64,000 bases of DNA from Norana najaformis (Eukaryota > Annelida > Clitellata > Crassiclitellata > Hormogastridae): positions 10,609,306 through 10,673,305 of the forward strand of contig OZ029921.1 of NCBI GenBank assembly GCA_964023275.1, read 5' to 3'. The notes beneath the pieces were generated by a model. That model saw only the letters and a list, made by a program, of their open reading frames with translations. It ran no database searches and was not told the origin of the DNA. The position numbers were made by a program, and so were the translations under genes. Every line of letters begins with the position of its first letter. The stretch's first letter is position 1. Below, one piece after another: positions 45,301-55,825 of the stretch.

Positions 45301-47080
45301 ATCAAGCTTGGAAATGAATTTTAGTCTGGAATGGTCGGGCATCGAAGATTTCCGTCTGCAGATGAGTCAGAACTCAAGAGAAGAGCAATTCTGGCCAGAA
45401 TGTCAACTGCGGCAGTTTCTCTTATGCAACCGATCGATGGAGATGGACAAATTGCCAGAGCCTCAAAGCAACGATATAAAACATATGTTGGAGCTCTACT
45501 AATAAGTAAGTAAGTAATGTCAAAGTCATGTCCTTTCGTATGCAATTGTGCATGTATGTATGTTTGCATCAAGACATTTGATATAGCGCCTTTTAAGTAC
45601 CTCACAAAGGCATGCTTCTGAAATCATAAGCAACGGCTGAGTTGCAGTCGAGCGCTGACAAATTTTACCCGAAGACCATATATAGTTGAAGAAAAGCACA
45701 AGTAAAACTCTCCAAACTATGACGTCGCAATATAAACTGTATGTATCAACACATTTAACATAACGCCTTCTAAGTACCTTGCAAAATATCTGTAGATCTA
45801 CATCTAGAGCTCGAAACTCGCTGTCTGTTTCAACATCGTCAAGAGTTTAATTTGACAATGCACATGTATCTATAGGGCCAACCATGCACCTACTGGCCTC
45901 CAATCAGGAAACTCGTCATCAAACCTTAGCTAATTTTTTACGACACAGTATGGACTTAATAAGATATTCTAGTTCCTGCCTCTGCTCTTTTTCTCTTCAC
46001 TGACATTGATCTTACGATTTAGTCTTTCTGGTCTCCAAACACTTGTGGGATAATGGATGTTGTTGCCCAACAGCATCCAAGGACCGCTGCCCATGACTGA
46101 ATCGAGTATGGCACTAGAGCGAAACAGAGTGAGTCCCATATCTCGCAGTTGATAAATTGATGACGCAATTGATGCAGGTGAACTGAGATCTATTTCTGAT
46201 TGCTGTAGACAACATAGCGTCATCTGCATCATTTGTGCATCAGAGGGCTGCAGAAGAGGCGATTGGTGGTCTGGCCAATACACCCCCGATTACAGCGGAC
46301 ATGCATGACAAAGAATGTGTTCACATATTAGTTGTAAATAAGAGATAACGATCTGTTTAAATCAGTGATCAAGCCATCTGATAATTCGTGTTCAGGCGAC
46401 GCCCTTCTTACCTGAGTTGTCAACGGACGGACGGATGGAAGGACAGAGGGAAGGAAGGACGAGTAACGAGAGGCTTTGGCGGTTGGTCTCTTGCAATTAC
46501 GATGGACGCTTAATCCGACTGACTGGTCCTTTCCTTCGTGATCCCCCACTGCTCCTACTTCATCCACCTTTTCCTATTTTGTGCTCATCGATTTACTCCT
46601 CTTCGACTTCTGCCGCGGCTGCTGCGTTCGATCTATTGTCGCGTGACTCGTGTCTTTACTGCGTCGTCGACCGCCTGCAATCTGTTCTCTAATAGGACGA
46701 CGATGACGACGACGACGACGACGAGGCAGAGGGAGAGGCGCGCAGGAGATTCCTCTCCTGGTCTCAGGCAACGGATGGCCACTCATGAACGACGCTGTCA
46801 ATCAGGCGAACGCTAGCTTTCAATTCGCTGCAAAAGATGAGCGAAGGCGGAGTTGCCCGTAGCTTTGCGAGGCATTCATTCGCATTTCTTATATCTTCGA
46901 AGCACTGAGCAACAGATTCTGTCCGATGCACGCTACATACACACGCACATACACGCTCATACACTCACATACATACATGGCACATGCACATGAACGTTTG
47001 GCAGCTCATTAGTTTAACAGTTCGACCAACAGAGAGGAATCTACACGAGAATCCAATATCACATAGGCGTTCACTTCGGC
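45301..47080. other. Unrecognised DNA with two LINE-tail-like scraps
   Basis: GATATAGCGCCTTTTAAGTA near 45578 and ACATAACGCCTTCTAAGTA near 45757 look like repeat ends. A GAC run lies at about 46698-46722 and GGAC/GGAA runs at 46425-46470. No recognisable gene. Confidence 0.4.
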
Positions 47081-47085
47081 TATTT

Positions 47086-47165
<80 letters not shown>

Positions 47166-47172
47166 GGCAGGC

Positions 47173-47203
<31 letters not shown>
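47086..47203. repeat. (CAGA)n microsatellite, about 115 bp
   Basis: Nearly pure CAGA with one GGCAGG interruption. Confidence 0.97.
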
Positions 47204-47314
47204 GACTCAGTCTTTTGCCTCGTCTGCGTTCACTCCTGAACATAAACTCACTTCCTCTCAAGACTCTCAGCTGTTCGTCTAAGCCGAAGCAAATGCCTGG
47301 TTTAAGTTGATTAT

Positions 47315-47464
47315 TTATTTCGCGAATGCTGTAGTCGCCGAAGTCCTCAGCCATGCAATAGCATCCTCCTCGGCTCCGTGCAGGGCCCGTAGGCCGCCAT
47401 CGAACCTAGTCATAGGGCAGGAGCCGACTATATGGACCATTGTCTGCACCTGGCCACATTCGCA
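47315..47464 (-). mobile_element. LINE ORF2 C-terminal zinc-ribbon fragment
   Basis: Fifty minus-strand codons read without interruption to a stop: CECGQVQTMVHIVGSC, PMTRFDGGLRALHGAEEDAI, AWLRTSA and a short tail. The C-X-C...H...C pattern with 'QT..HI...CP' is the terminal motif of several animal LINE proteins. Upstream of it (plus direction) only a short A run and unrecognised DNA remain. The clade is not determined. Confidence 0.7.
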
Positions 47465-48614
47465 GTAAAAAAAAAGTTGATAAAGTCTTAACATAAAAAA
47501 ACCTGGTTATTGATCATATTACTTGTAGGTTTTCAGATTTGGTCCCTAGAAGCAGGTTTAGTTAATTGCTCTAAATGTTTGGCATTTACGTTTTAAGACG
47601 ATTCCAAGTCTCATATTTTTCAGTTCAGCTCTTAAACGCATGTGCTCTAAACTGTTTGATTTTCTCCTAAATGAAACAAAATTCATTCCAACAAATTGCT
47701 GTGATTTACCTGTAGAATGTAATCCTATGCATCAGAATCGTTGGCGGCTGGATTTCTCCTCGGACTCAATTAAGAACTTACTTACAGAACTCCCAACCCA
47801 TGAGCTACAAAGAGTGAAATAAAAGTCCGGTCGTAGATCCGGATAACAGCCACTGCGTCCACATCGATGCAGCTTTGGCTACAGTCTTTCGCCAAGGCGA
47901 AAGAGTGCAACCAAATCACGATGTGCTCTGAGTATATAGGGGACAGCGGTGTACGGGGCTGGATAAAAATTGAGGGGGTCTGGGACATTAAGCGCCAGAG
48001 GGTCAAAGCCCGTAACAATAAAGGGTCTCGCGGAGCGTCGGATGCGCTCCTCCCAGCGGCAGCGGAGCAAAGCCAACGCACTTTGAAGCATCTAGTATGA
48101 AGTTGAGCACATTTGGGCTGCCTGCTTGTGCTGCTAACATATACAGCTAACAAGCTCAGCATGCCTATGCTTACGTGATATGCAAAGCTAACAGAATTCT
48201 ATATCCTATATATTATTATGAAACAGAAGCTAACGTAGTGAAGTTGATCATGAATTTCGATAAAAAAGAACTTCAACTATTAATCAAGAGCATAGAAATC
48301 TAGTCTGTGTGTGCAGTGACTGACGGCGATTCAGTTTTATTTACAAAGGCAACCCTCCCTGAGACATCGCAAAGCGATCTACAATATTGGTTGAGTCCAT
48401 ATCATCAATTATAGTCTTCTCGGTGGATATTATGACTAGGTTGAAAAGATGTCGTGAGGTCATGCTTGACCTCACAGCAGACTCGATGAATGTCTTTTTC
48501 AGCTGAAACATCAGGCAGCGAGAGAGCGGACTGTCCACCCGCCCTTATATGTCGAACCCGTAAACACTTCGTGCCCATGCATGGCTGTCTCTCGGAACTA
48601 GCTTAAGGGACTGC
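47465..48614. other. No recognised feature
   Basis: Open frames at 47782-48162 (minus) and 47867-48100 (plus) have no recognisable domain. Confidence 0.35.
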
Positions 48615-48795
48615 CCTTCTTCTTCTTCTTCTTCTTCTTCTTCTTCTTCTTCTTCTTCTTCTTCTTCTTCTTCTTCTTCTTCTTCTTCTTCTTCTTCTTC
48701 TTCTTCTTCTTCTTCTTCTTCTTCTCCTCCTCCTCCTCCTTCTTCTTCTTCTTCTTCTTCTTCTTCTCCTCCTCCTCCTTCTCCTTCTCCGTCTC
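48615..48795. repeat. (TTC)n/(GAA)n microsatellite
   Basis: About 36 pure TTC units, then CTC and further TTC runs. Long GAA.TTC tracts can form triplex DNA. Lys- and Arg-rich minus-strand frames are artefacts. Confidence 0.98.
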
Positions 48796-49720
48796 CTGCT
48801 CCCCTTCTCCCTCTCTGTCAACAAATAGGCCTACAGCTACTGATGACTGACCTAATTTTGAAAATATTGGTAGAGATGGCATTGTAGGCTTGATTTGTCA
48901 AAATTAAACAGGCTGGGAATCGATTATGTGAAAGCAGTCTGAAGAATAGGGGAAAGGAGGAACACCTCAAGCATCTTATAGAATCTACACGAATCTCAAG
49001 AGTGATGGCCTTGACCTCAGAGGCTTTGGACCTAGTACCTCTCGGCTAAGCACGCCACTGATAAGGGAGGGTGCCGCAAGACGCAGCTTGAGTCAAAGAC
49101 GCATCCCCTTTAATACCGAGACTAGTTGATGCAACGACGTATCAGCCCATCCAATTGTTATTTCTACCTACGTTCCTTTGTTCGAAAAAGGACGCTGTTT
49201 CTGAAGAGAAATTAAATTCACCTTCATTTTGAACTGTTGCATGCCATCATTTGACGAACTGTTTAACGCTGTAAATGCTAGTGTTTGAAATAATGTCTTT
49301 CATGTCTGCCAACGATAAATATGGTAATGTATACTTCAGCGACACATGAAGGTGACCCAGGATAAAGTAACTTTAGTGTGTAGATCCTTTGGTGCCCAAA
49401 CGCATCCCCTGAAGTGGACCTAAAGTGCACCCGATGCCTTTGGGCATGCAACTGCGTAATATTGGCAATTAACAAGAAATCAAGTTCAAATGAAATAAAA
49501 TTAATAGTTATAAATGGCATGAACCACGATAATACAAAGTCGCCGAAAACATAAATCACGTAGCACAAAGGAGGAAACAGACTGCAAGAAAAGTCAAGCC
49601 AATGGACCGTTGACGGAAGATTAAAAGAAGGAATGCTAGTGCATTGAAAGTTATTCATGCAAGGCTCACAAGTGGGAAGCATAAGTCCAAATCAAAATCC
49701 TCAGAATTTGATTAATTAAT
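48796..49720. other. No recognised feature
   Basis: A 134-codon minus-strand frame (49278-49682) has a hydrophobic stretch around its middle but no recognisable family. I treat it as probably fortuitous. Confidence 0.35.
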
Positions 49721-49935
49721 CGTTATTATTATTAATTAATAACTTCTATCGCGCTGATGTCTAATGCACAAAGCATCAACCCAGGGATCAACAAAGCCAA
49801 ACCGCAATCAGGTCAATATCTAGAAGGTCAGTTCACTATGACAGAGAGACAGTCTATGGTGAATATGCAATTTGAAAAAGATGAGTTTTCAGCTGAGAAC
49901 GCAGTCTGGAACCTGTCATCCCTTGGGTCCCAAAT
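49721..49935 (-). mobile_element. Family A LINE 3' end
   Basis: ATTAATTAATAACTTCTATC, then GCGCTGATGTCTAATGCACA and AAGCATCAACC match the 3' end at 21414. CAATCAGGTCAATATCTAGA and GACAGAGAGACAGTCTATGG continue the match. It is a 3'-only copy with a TTA-type tail. Confidence 0.8.
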
Positions 49936-50237
49936 GGACTATTCAAACAAGGGGGCGAAAATCGCGAGGAAAAGCCGTCCTAACACTGAAATTCTACGGC
50001 AAACTCATATAAATAACACCCAAACGTCAAGTCGGTCACAGCAGCAGCCCGAACATAAAAGAATCAAACAAATTTAGCTTTAAGGCGAAGTTTAAGGGAA
50101 AAACGCTGCCACATTATGGGCCCCGAACATGCGCAGTACTTTCTATCTGGTTTAGCATTGACAATGGGTTCTGCTAGACGTCTAGTCTTTTGGTATTGAT
50201 ATTCACTAGATGGCAGTAAATTGAATAGGCCTGCCAC

Positions 50238-51250
50238 CAATCGTAATCGTAATCGTGAACTCGAGATTTCTACAGCGCCCAAAGAAGCTAAATCGCGGGA
50301 ACCAGCTCACTCACAGACGCTCAGTCAAAACAAAATCGATAGACAGGAAGTAGAAGATTTGGTTCCAAGTAGAATTCAAGGGTCAGGCTGACAGTCAGAC
50401 GGCAACGGTGGATGGTGTTAAGAATTTGAGCGGCAAGGCAGATAAGGGTAAGAGGAGGATTCAGGATAGGATTTGTGGAAGAGGAGCGTTTTCAGTTTGG
50501 AGCGAAAGACCTGCGCTGAGTTTGCAAGGGGTGAAGTGTTGGCGAGTTTGTATATGGGTCATATAATTGTCGTAATTCTGGTGGGAGCTTATTCCAAAGG
50601 AGTGGAGCAGCTATGGCTACGGAAGAATTTCTAAATTTTTAGGATGAGGTGACGGAAGGGTGATAAAGCGTTAGGGCGGAAGAGGAGGGGGTTGAACTGA
50701 GTGGTTGGATTGTAAATAACTGACGAGGAGGGTGAGAGGATTGAAGTGTGTTATAGTTAAGCGATAGGACTTTGCACTCGATTCGTGCAGGTGTTTCAAG
50801 CCAGTTAAGTGATTCGAGAACAGGAGTCATATGATCGTGTTTGGAGTTTTTGAAGGCGGTTTATTTGAGTTGTGTCAATATTCAAGAGAGGTGAATAGCA
50901 GTAACCTAGTTTGGCATACGCTATAAATATGGCGATAGAAGACGCGGTTTTGAAGTCAAGCAATGGGGCGGATTCTGTGAAGGTCACGAATACGTATGCA
51001 TGACGCAAGAGCGGGAAAGATGGGTGATATGATCAGAAAAACTGGGGTTTTGGTCGAAGATCACACCTTCAGTAGTTGCGGACTGGAGAATTAGTGGTAA
51101 AGATGTGAATGAAGGCAGATTATGGACTAAGGGAGATAGAGGGGTCGGGAATTTTCTTCAGCTGGTTACGCAGACCCATATAAGTATAGATTCAGTTTTT
51201 GGATGGGTTCAAGCACAGGAAATTAGATGTCATTCCGGAGGAGATTTGGG
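50238..51250 (-). mobile_element. Family B CR1-like LINE, longer copy
   Basis: The minus strand encodes late RT (LLDFKTASSIAIFIAYAKLG, YCYSPLLNIDTTQINRLQKL) and the C terminus (PVLESLNWLETPARIECKVL, VTSS). The 3' UTR and a TAATCGTAATCG tail at 50238-50255 follow. Frame breaks are present. The part above 51,050 is less certain. Confidence 0.8.
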
Positions 51251-51293
51251 TGACCACACGAGGAAGATGAACTACGGAGTCGTTGAAACGGTT

Positions 51294-51295
<2 letters not shown>

Positions 51296-51367
<72 letters not shown>
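51296..51367. repeat. (GA)n microsatellite
   Basis: About 70 bp of pure AG. Confidence 0.98.
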
Positions 51368-51689
51368 ATAGATGTGATGGTCAACTGAATATGCCTTAAC
51401 GAGTTAACTAAGTAGGATAATGTAATCTGAGTGCGGTAGTAAAATCGGCAGGACAAAATTAACTCGGCGTTCCTTGTGTGTAGATATGCTATATGTTATG
51501 TTAGTTTGCACGTATCAGAACACAATATATAGCCAGTCAATGCAACGTTCTAATGCATAATTCCAGCTTTAAAATAGACATAAAGTCATTTGTTACTGTG
51601 AAAAATGTAATTGCATAAACTTATTTCAAACACAAGGAACTGCATCATTTGGCTTTATGCAGCCTCTCTGATTCATCGGACTGAATTTA

Positions 51690-51790
51690 TGGATACTAAT
51701 CTGACTGCGGCTTGAATTTTGGTGCGCCGTCGGTTGACGCCTTATGCATTAGATATCGGCCTTATAGAAGTTTCTAATTACCATTTACAA
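51690..51790 (+). mobile_element. Family A LINE 3' end, plus orientation
   Basis: GGTGCGCCGTCGGTTGACGC, then CTTATGCATTAGATATCGGC and AGAAGTTTCTAATTACC are the reverse complement of the 3' end at 21414-21490. This is the only family A copy seen in plus orientation. Confidence 0.75.
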
Positions 51791-52829
51791 TAACACAGTT
51801 GTCACCGGCACATCCACAAGGCGGGGGACAAGTGCCCTGGTTTTAAAGAAGGGGTACCTGTGTAATTGTCTCAACCCTATAGAATTTAAACTAAGCTTTT
51901 ATAGGCATTAACTTTGATCAGTCAACTGCGCTCGCATTTGAATCAAATGATTAAGTCCTTGTCAAGTCATAGTTATGACCTCAAAAGGTCATATGTAGCG
52001 CGTAGAATCATAGGAGTAATTTTTGGGGGTGTGGTTTCTTTGGACGGTTTATTCCTGCTCGCGATTGACGCTCCTTGTCGTTGGAATAGTCCATTATGTA
52101 TTCCAAGTATCTGTAACACCCATTTTGGACTTGGATATTGTATCCCACTTTTTAAGCCGTGAATAAACAACAGCTATCACTATCCAACTGTCCAGATCTC
52201 CTCTCTCAGTTATGCTTCTCCAAGTAGGCTATAGCTGTTTCTGCCTATATTTGTGTGGGTAGACACGCAGGTAGATAGGCCTAGATAAACGGACAAACAG
52301 ACAGACAGATAAATGAGTGTAAGTACGCGAGTACTTATTGTGAGTCTAATATAACTACATAAGTACATAAATACTTATTGTTTCAAATTTTAATATAGCT
52401 GAAAATTCTGGCGTGCTGGGTCAATTCTGGCTTCAGATGCGAAATGTGAACACTAGACTTAGTCCTAAACATATATTTATTTTAACATCATTAGCAAATC
52501 TGTTCTTGACCAGTGTTATAAGTTAGTAGATTAGTTCAGATGATGATTGCGTTACCGAGAACTCCGCCCATAAGAAGGTTGGAAGGGATCGGACTACCAG
52601 AGGCGCTTCCATCGATACCCAACAGATGCAGTCTGGAGCTCTGTGTTCCAGTTTCGGGCAATCGAGTCGACGATCGATACGTTCTGTCGATACGTTCTTC
52701 CGCCCAGGGAGGACCTCTGTGTCCCATGCACCCGTACTGCGCTTCGACCACGACGCTCTTTCTCGTCAGTTGAAACGTCCTTCTGAAACAGTCTTCTCTC
52801 TGAAAATCCGAACAGTTTCGCTTGATGCA
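51791..52829. other. No recognised feature
   Basis: Open frames of 60-80 codons overlap at 52540-52840 on both strands, without recognisable domains. TAGGCCTA at 52276-52283. Confidence 0.35.
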
Positions 52830-52940
52830 TAGGAAACATTTTCAGCTATACTTAAGCCGCGTTCGTAGAACTCTTAGACAGTCATGTTCAGGCGCTTGAA
52901 AAGCGCTATATAAATATTCAGACACGTACGTGCATAAGCA
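52830..52940 (+). mobile_element. SINE/LINE 3'-end module
   Basis: GTCATGTTCAGGCGCTTGAA, then AAGCGCTATATAAATATTCA, with a short ACGTACGTGCAT end. It shares the module with 34650-34710. Confidence 0.45.
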
Positions 52941-53089
52941 GACATCCGTTCCGATTGTCATTGCTTTCGCAGCGATTATCGACGACACTCGTGCATTTAG
53001 AACTCTGGCCATACGGGCGTTTTATATTAGACTGACTGTGTGGGTTAGATGCGAGTTTGGTTATAATTATATGATTTTTTATAGAGATT

Positions 53090-53560
53090 TATAGAGATTT
53101 TTATGAAGGCAACGGGCGATGTTGTCCGTGGTACACGATAAGACCACCGTTCAGCAGACCTCAGACCCCCCGAGCAGGACAGGCCGCCGGTCGCAGACCT
53201 ATGTACCTCTCGGTGGTGGACAGTCAACGCCTTTCCAAAGACTCCCCCTTCCATCACCAAGTCCGAGATTTTAAGATCACAGATGGTGTCGATAGATCTG
53301 TAGGTCTGAGACTGGACAATCCAGCTGAGAACGCATTCACCCCTTTAAAAGTTAATTGGACCAATTTAGGCGAGGCTTTGATGACTCGATACCGTCGGAA
53401 ACCAAGCAATGTCGTAAGCGGAATCAAAAGGTAAGCCGGAAACGCAAACTCGGTATCAGTAGTAGGCCTAATCCGAACGTACAGGAATTATAGAGCCAAA
53501 GCCAAACTGAGACAAACAATTTGCCAAAATGGCAGAGACGACAAATATGCGCTAACTTTG
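53090..53560 (+). repeat. Repeat C, copy 2
   Basis: Collinear with 25136-25640 over about 450 bp with substitutions and indels. See that entry for the shared blocks. The two copies are about 28 kb apart in the same orientation. Confidence 0.7.
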
Positions 53561-54690
53561 CCGCAATCATACGCAGTTGCATTGTACTTAGCCTCGCTTA
53601 AATATTTTTGTAGACTTTTTTGTCATTAGAACTTTTTGCAACATGTTCTTTCGTAAAAATACGCAAGCATTTATTTTCAGCAATTCTTGAGTCTTCTCTG
53701 GCTCAGCACAACTTTTAGCAATTTTCTTGCTTTCTCAGATTTTCATGACTGTCCCTGGAATTTTGTTAACCTTTCTATTTTTTTGTTAGTTTTCAAGGAT
53801 TTTAGATGACCTGTTTTGAAGCAGGCAACCGTCACCCAAACTAAAGGCCAACTCAGTGGTGTGCAAGATCCAAATCAAATGGAGGCCATAGTCGGTTGGA
53901 CTAGCGTCTCGTGTGGACGGTCCTTTATGGAGAAAGAACGAGCACTCGCCAAACTGAGCTGGATCGGTGGAACACTGGTTCATGTTTAAAGCGTTGACCG
54001 TGATTCGTTGGTTTACAGTGGAATCATTTCTTGATTGATTGACTTTAAGTATAATAATTGGTTGCTATAGTTTCCAGTCTACTTTTGGACCACCAGCATG
54101 TATGGGGCACGCCTTGATCCAGTTTTCTGCTTTTGGATCAAATTTGAGTGATCAAATTTGCTGCCTTCAGTGATGTTTGTCTTTGACTATTAAGTAAAGC
54201 GACCTCCCCGTGTTGACGACAGACTTCGGACTAGATAAGCTCTGTTATTCTGTTCTATTCGATGCCAGTTTGTTCTATGCTATTGTATTCTGTTCTGATC
54301 CATTCAGAAGTCTTTGATGTTGATTTTTGCGTCATAAAAGGATTATGGATATTTGGTAATAACTGTTTAAGGACTTATTCATGGTTATGTACAGGATGAA
54401 GGCCCATAACTCATCTGAACGTTCAAAAAATTGTATAGCGCCATGTTAGCAAGATAATTGCGTTGCTTCGTTTAAACAGTGGCAAGTGAAAATAGCCATG
54501 AAGAACAAACGCTGTTGCAGCATTCTACATGCAATGGAGTGATACGCACAATCGTTGGCGGCTCTAGGTTTCCCAACATTAGGGTCACGGGGAGGCCGCA
54601 GTAAGTGAAGGGGAGGGGCAGTTGGATGCCTGGGTTTTGGCAAAACTAAAAACGTTCAGCTTCAAGTAGGCCTACAACCAACATGGCTAC
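53561..54690. other. No recognised feature
   Basis: I see no coding or repeat signal. TAGGCCTA lies at 54667-54674. Confidence 0.3.
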
Positions 54691-54693
54691 AAT

Positions 54694-54875
54694 GTTGGGG
54701 CACGATGGCTGATTGGTTAGAGCGTTCAGTTTGTAACGCGGAGAGTACGGGTTCGAGCCTTCCCTGCGTACAGTGCGTAGGAACCTTGAGCAAGCCCTTC
54801 TCTCACAATTGCTCAGCACCATCGATTGATGCTTGTTCATTAGATAGTGGCGCTTAATAAATGCGGAAATGATAA
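54694..54875 (+). mobile_element. tRNA-derived SINE (Thr-like head)
   Basis: The head reads GGCACGATGGCTGATTGGTT, then AGAGCGTTCAGTTTGTAACG and GAGTACGGGTTCGAGCC. The A-box-like GGCTGATTGGTTAGAGCG and the B box GGTTCGAGCC are well spaced. The would-be anticodon loop TTTGTAA (TGT) resembles tRNA-Thr. The 3' side does not close an acceptor stem, so this is a SINE head, not a working tRNA gene. The body ends GTGGCGCTTAATAAATGCGG. Confidence 0.7.
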
Positions 54876-54891
54876 CAATAATGTTCGATTT

Positions 54892-55006
54892 TGCTTGTTA
54901 TCTAGAACCATACAAACTTGCCTTTCGTGAATTATACAGACTATTAAATAGTAAAGGTCGATAAATTTCACGAAAGGCAAGTTTGTATGGTTCTAGAAAC
55001 CAAGCA
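54892..55006. repeat. Large inverted repeat (31-bp perfect arms, about 40 bp with two mismatches)
   Basis: Arm 54901-54931 (TCTAGAACCATACAAACTTG, then CCTTTCGTGAA) has its exact reverse complement at 54967-54997. A 35-nt loop (54932-54966) separates them. Outward extension over GCTTGTTA and its partner adds about nine more pairs with two mismatches. It begins about 20 bp after the SINE end. It could be a fold-back element or an inverted duplication. Confidence 0.97.
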
Positions 55007-55505
55007 AGTTAACCTTTCATGCCAGGTAGAGCATTGCAGCCATATTGGTTGTACTTGAAACTGAACTTTGTAGCAGAGACCTCACCTTGGGAATTTAATG
55101 GCGGAGACTTTCAGCATCACTGCGATACAAATGTGCAAAAGCTTAAATGTTTTCGTAATTTAAAAAAGACATATTTTGGTGCTATTGATTGTATATCAAT
55201 CATACAAGTAAGCGAATAGACGGAGAAAATTTTGTCTATGTAATTCGGAAATGATAGGCCCTACATTCAATAACCGGATAGTAGATATGTTGCCTAAATG
55301 CAGTTTGTGTGTCCACTTCTGAGCGATGCCCACAGTTCCATCAACAGCAGAACTGGAAAAGCGTCTGGGAATTTTGCAGATGCGCTATTTGGGTAATGCC
55401 ACAATTCTTACTTTGCTCTTCTGTCTTGGAGAACAGATGCCTATGAAGGCATGATTTGTTTCGTCTCTATTTTCCTTGAAGGAGAGACAACAGCTGAAAA
55501 GTCAA
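55007..55505. other. No recognised feature
   Basis: I see nothing that can be assigned. Confidence 0.3.
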
Positions 55506-55507
55506 CA

Positions 55508-55560
55508 CTTGAATCGTAATCGTAGTCATAATCTCGAAAATTTTTAAACCGCTACTTAGT
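55508..55560 (-). mobile_element. Short family B LINE 3' terminus
   Basis: AATCGTAATCGTAGTCATAA, then TCTCGAAAATTTTTAAACCGC matches the tail and terminal UTR of family B. Only about 50 bp remain before the 29-bp minisatellite starts. Confidence 0.6.
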
Positions 55561-55566
55561 AGTAAG

Positions 55567-55825
55567 AGGAGGGTCACTTCTGGCCCACCCCAAAACAAGG
55601 GTCACTTCTGGCCCACTCCCAAAACAAGGGTCACTTTTGGCCCATCCCCAAAACAAGGGTCACTTCTGGCCCACTCCCAAAACAAGGGTCACTTTTGGCC
55701 CATCCCCAAAACAAGGGTTACTTTTAGCCCAACTCCAAACAAGGGTTACTTCTGACCAACCTGTAAGTTACGATCACTTCTAGCTCACTTGAAAACAAAG
55801 GTCACTTCTGGCTCACTTCCCAAAT
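55567..55825. repeat. 29-bp minisatellite, about 9 copies
   Basis: Units built from GGGTCACTTCTGGCCCACTC plus CCAAAACAA, degenerating toward the right end. It starts directly at the edge of the family B LINE terminus. Confidence 0.95.

Noticed and set aside
48598-48882. Poly-Lys and poly-Arg frames
   Set aside because: Translation of the TTC/GAA repeat.
49278-49682. 134-codon minus-strand frame as a membrane protein
   Set aside because: One hydrophobic stretch only, no family resemblance, and it lies between repeat elements.
54694-54775. Functional tRNA-Thr gene
   Set aside because: Promoter boxes are good, but the 3' side does not pair with the acceptor stem, and a SINE body follows.
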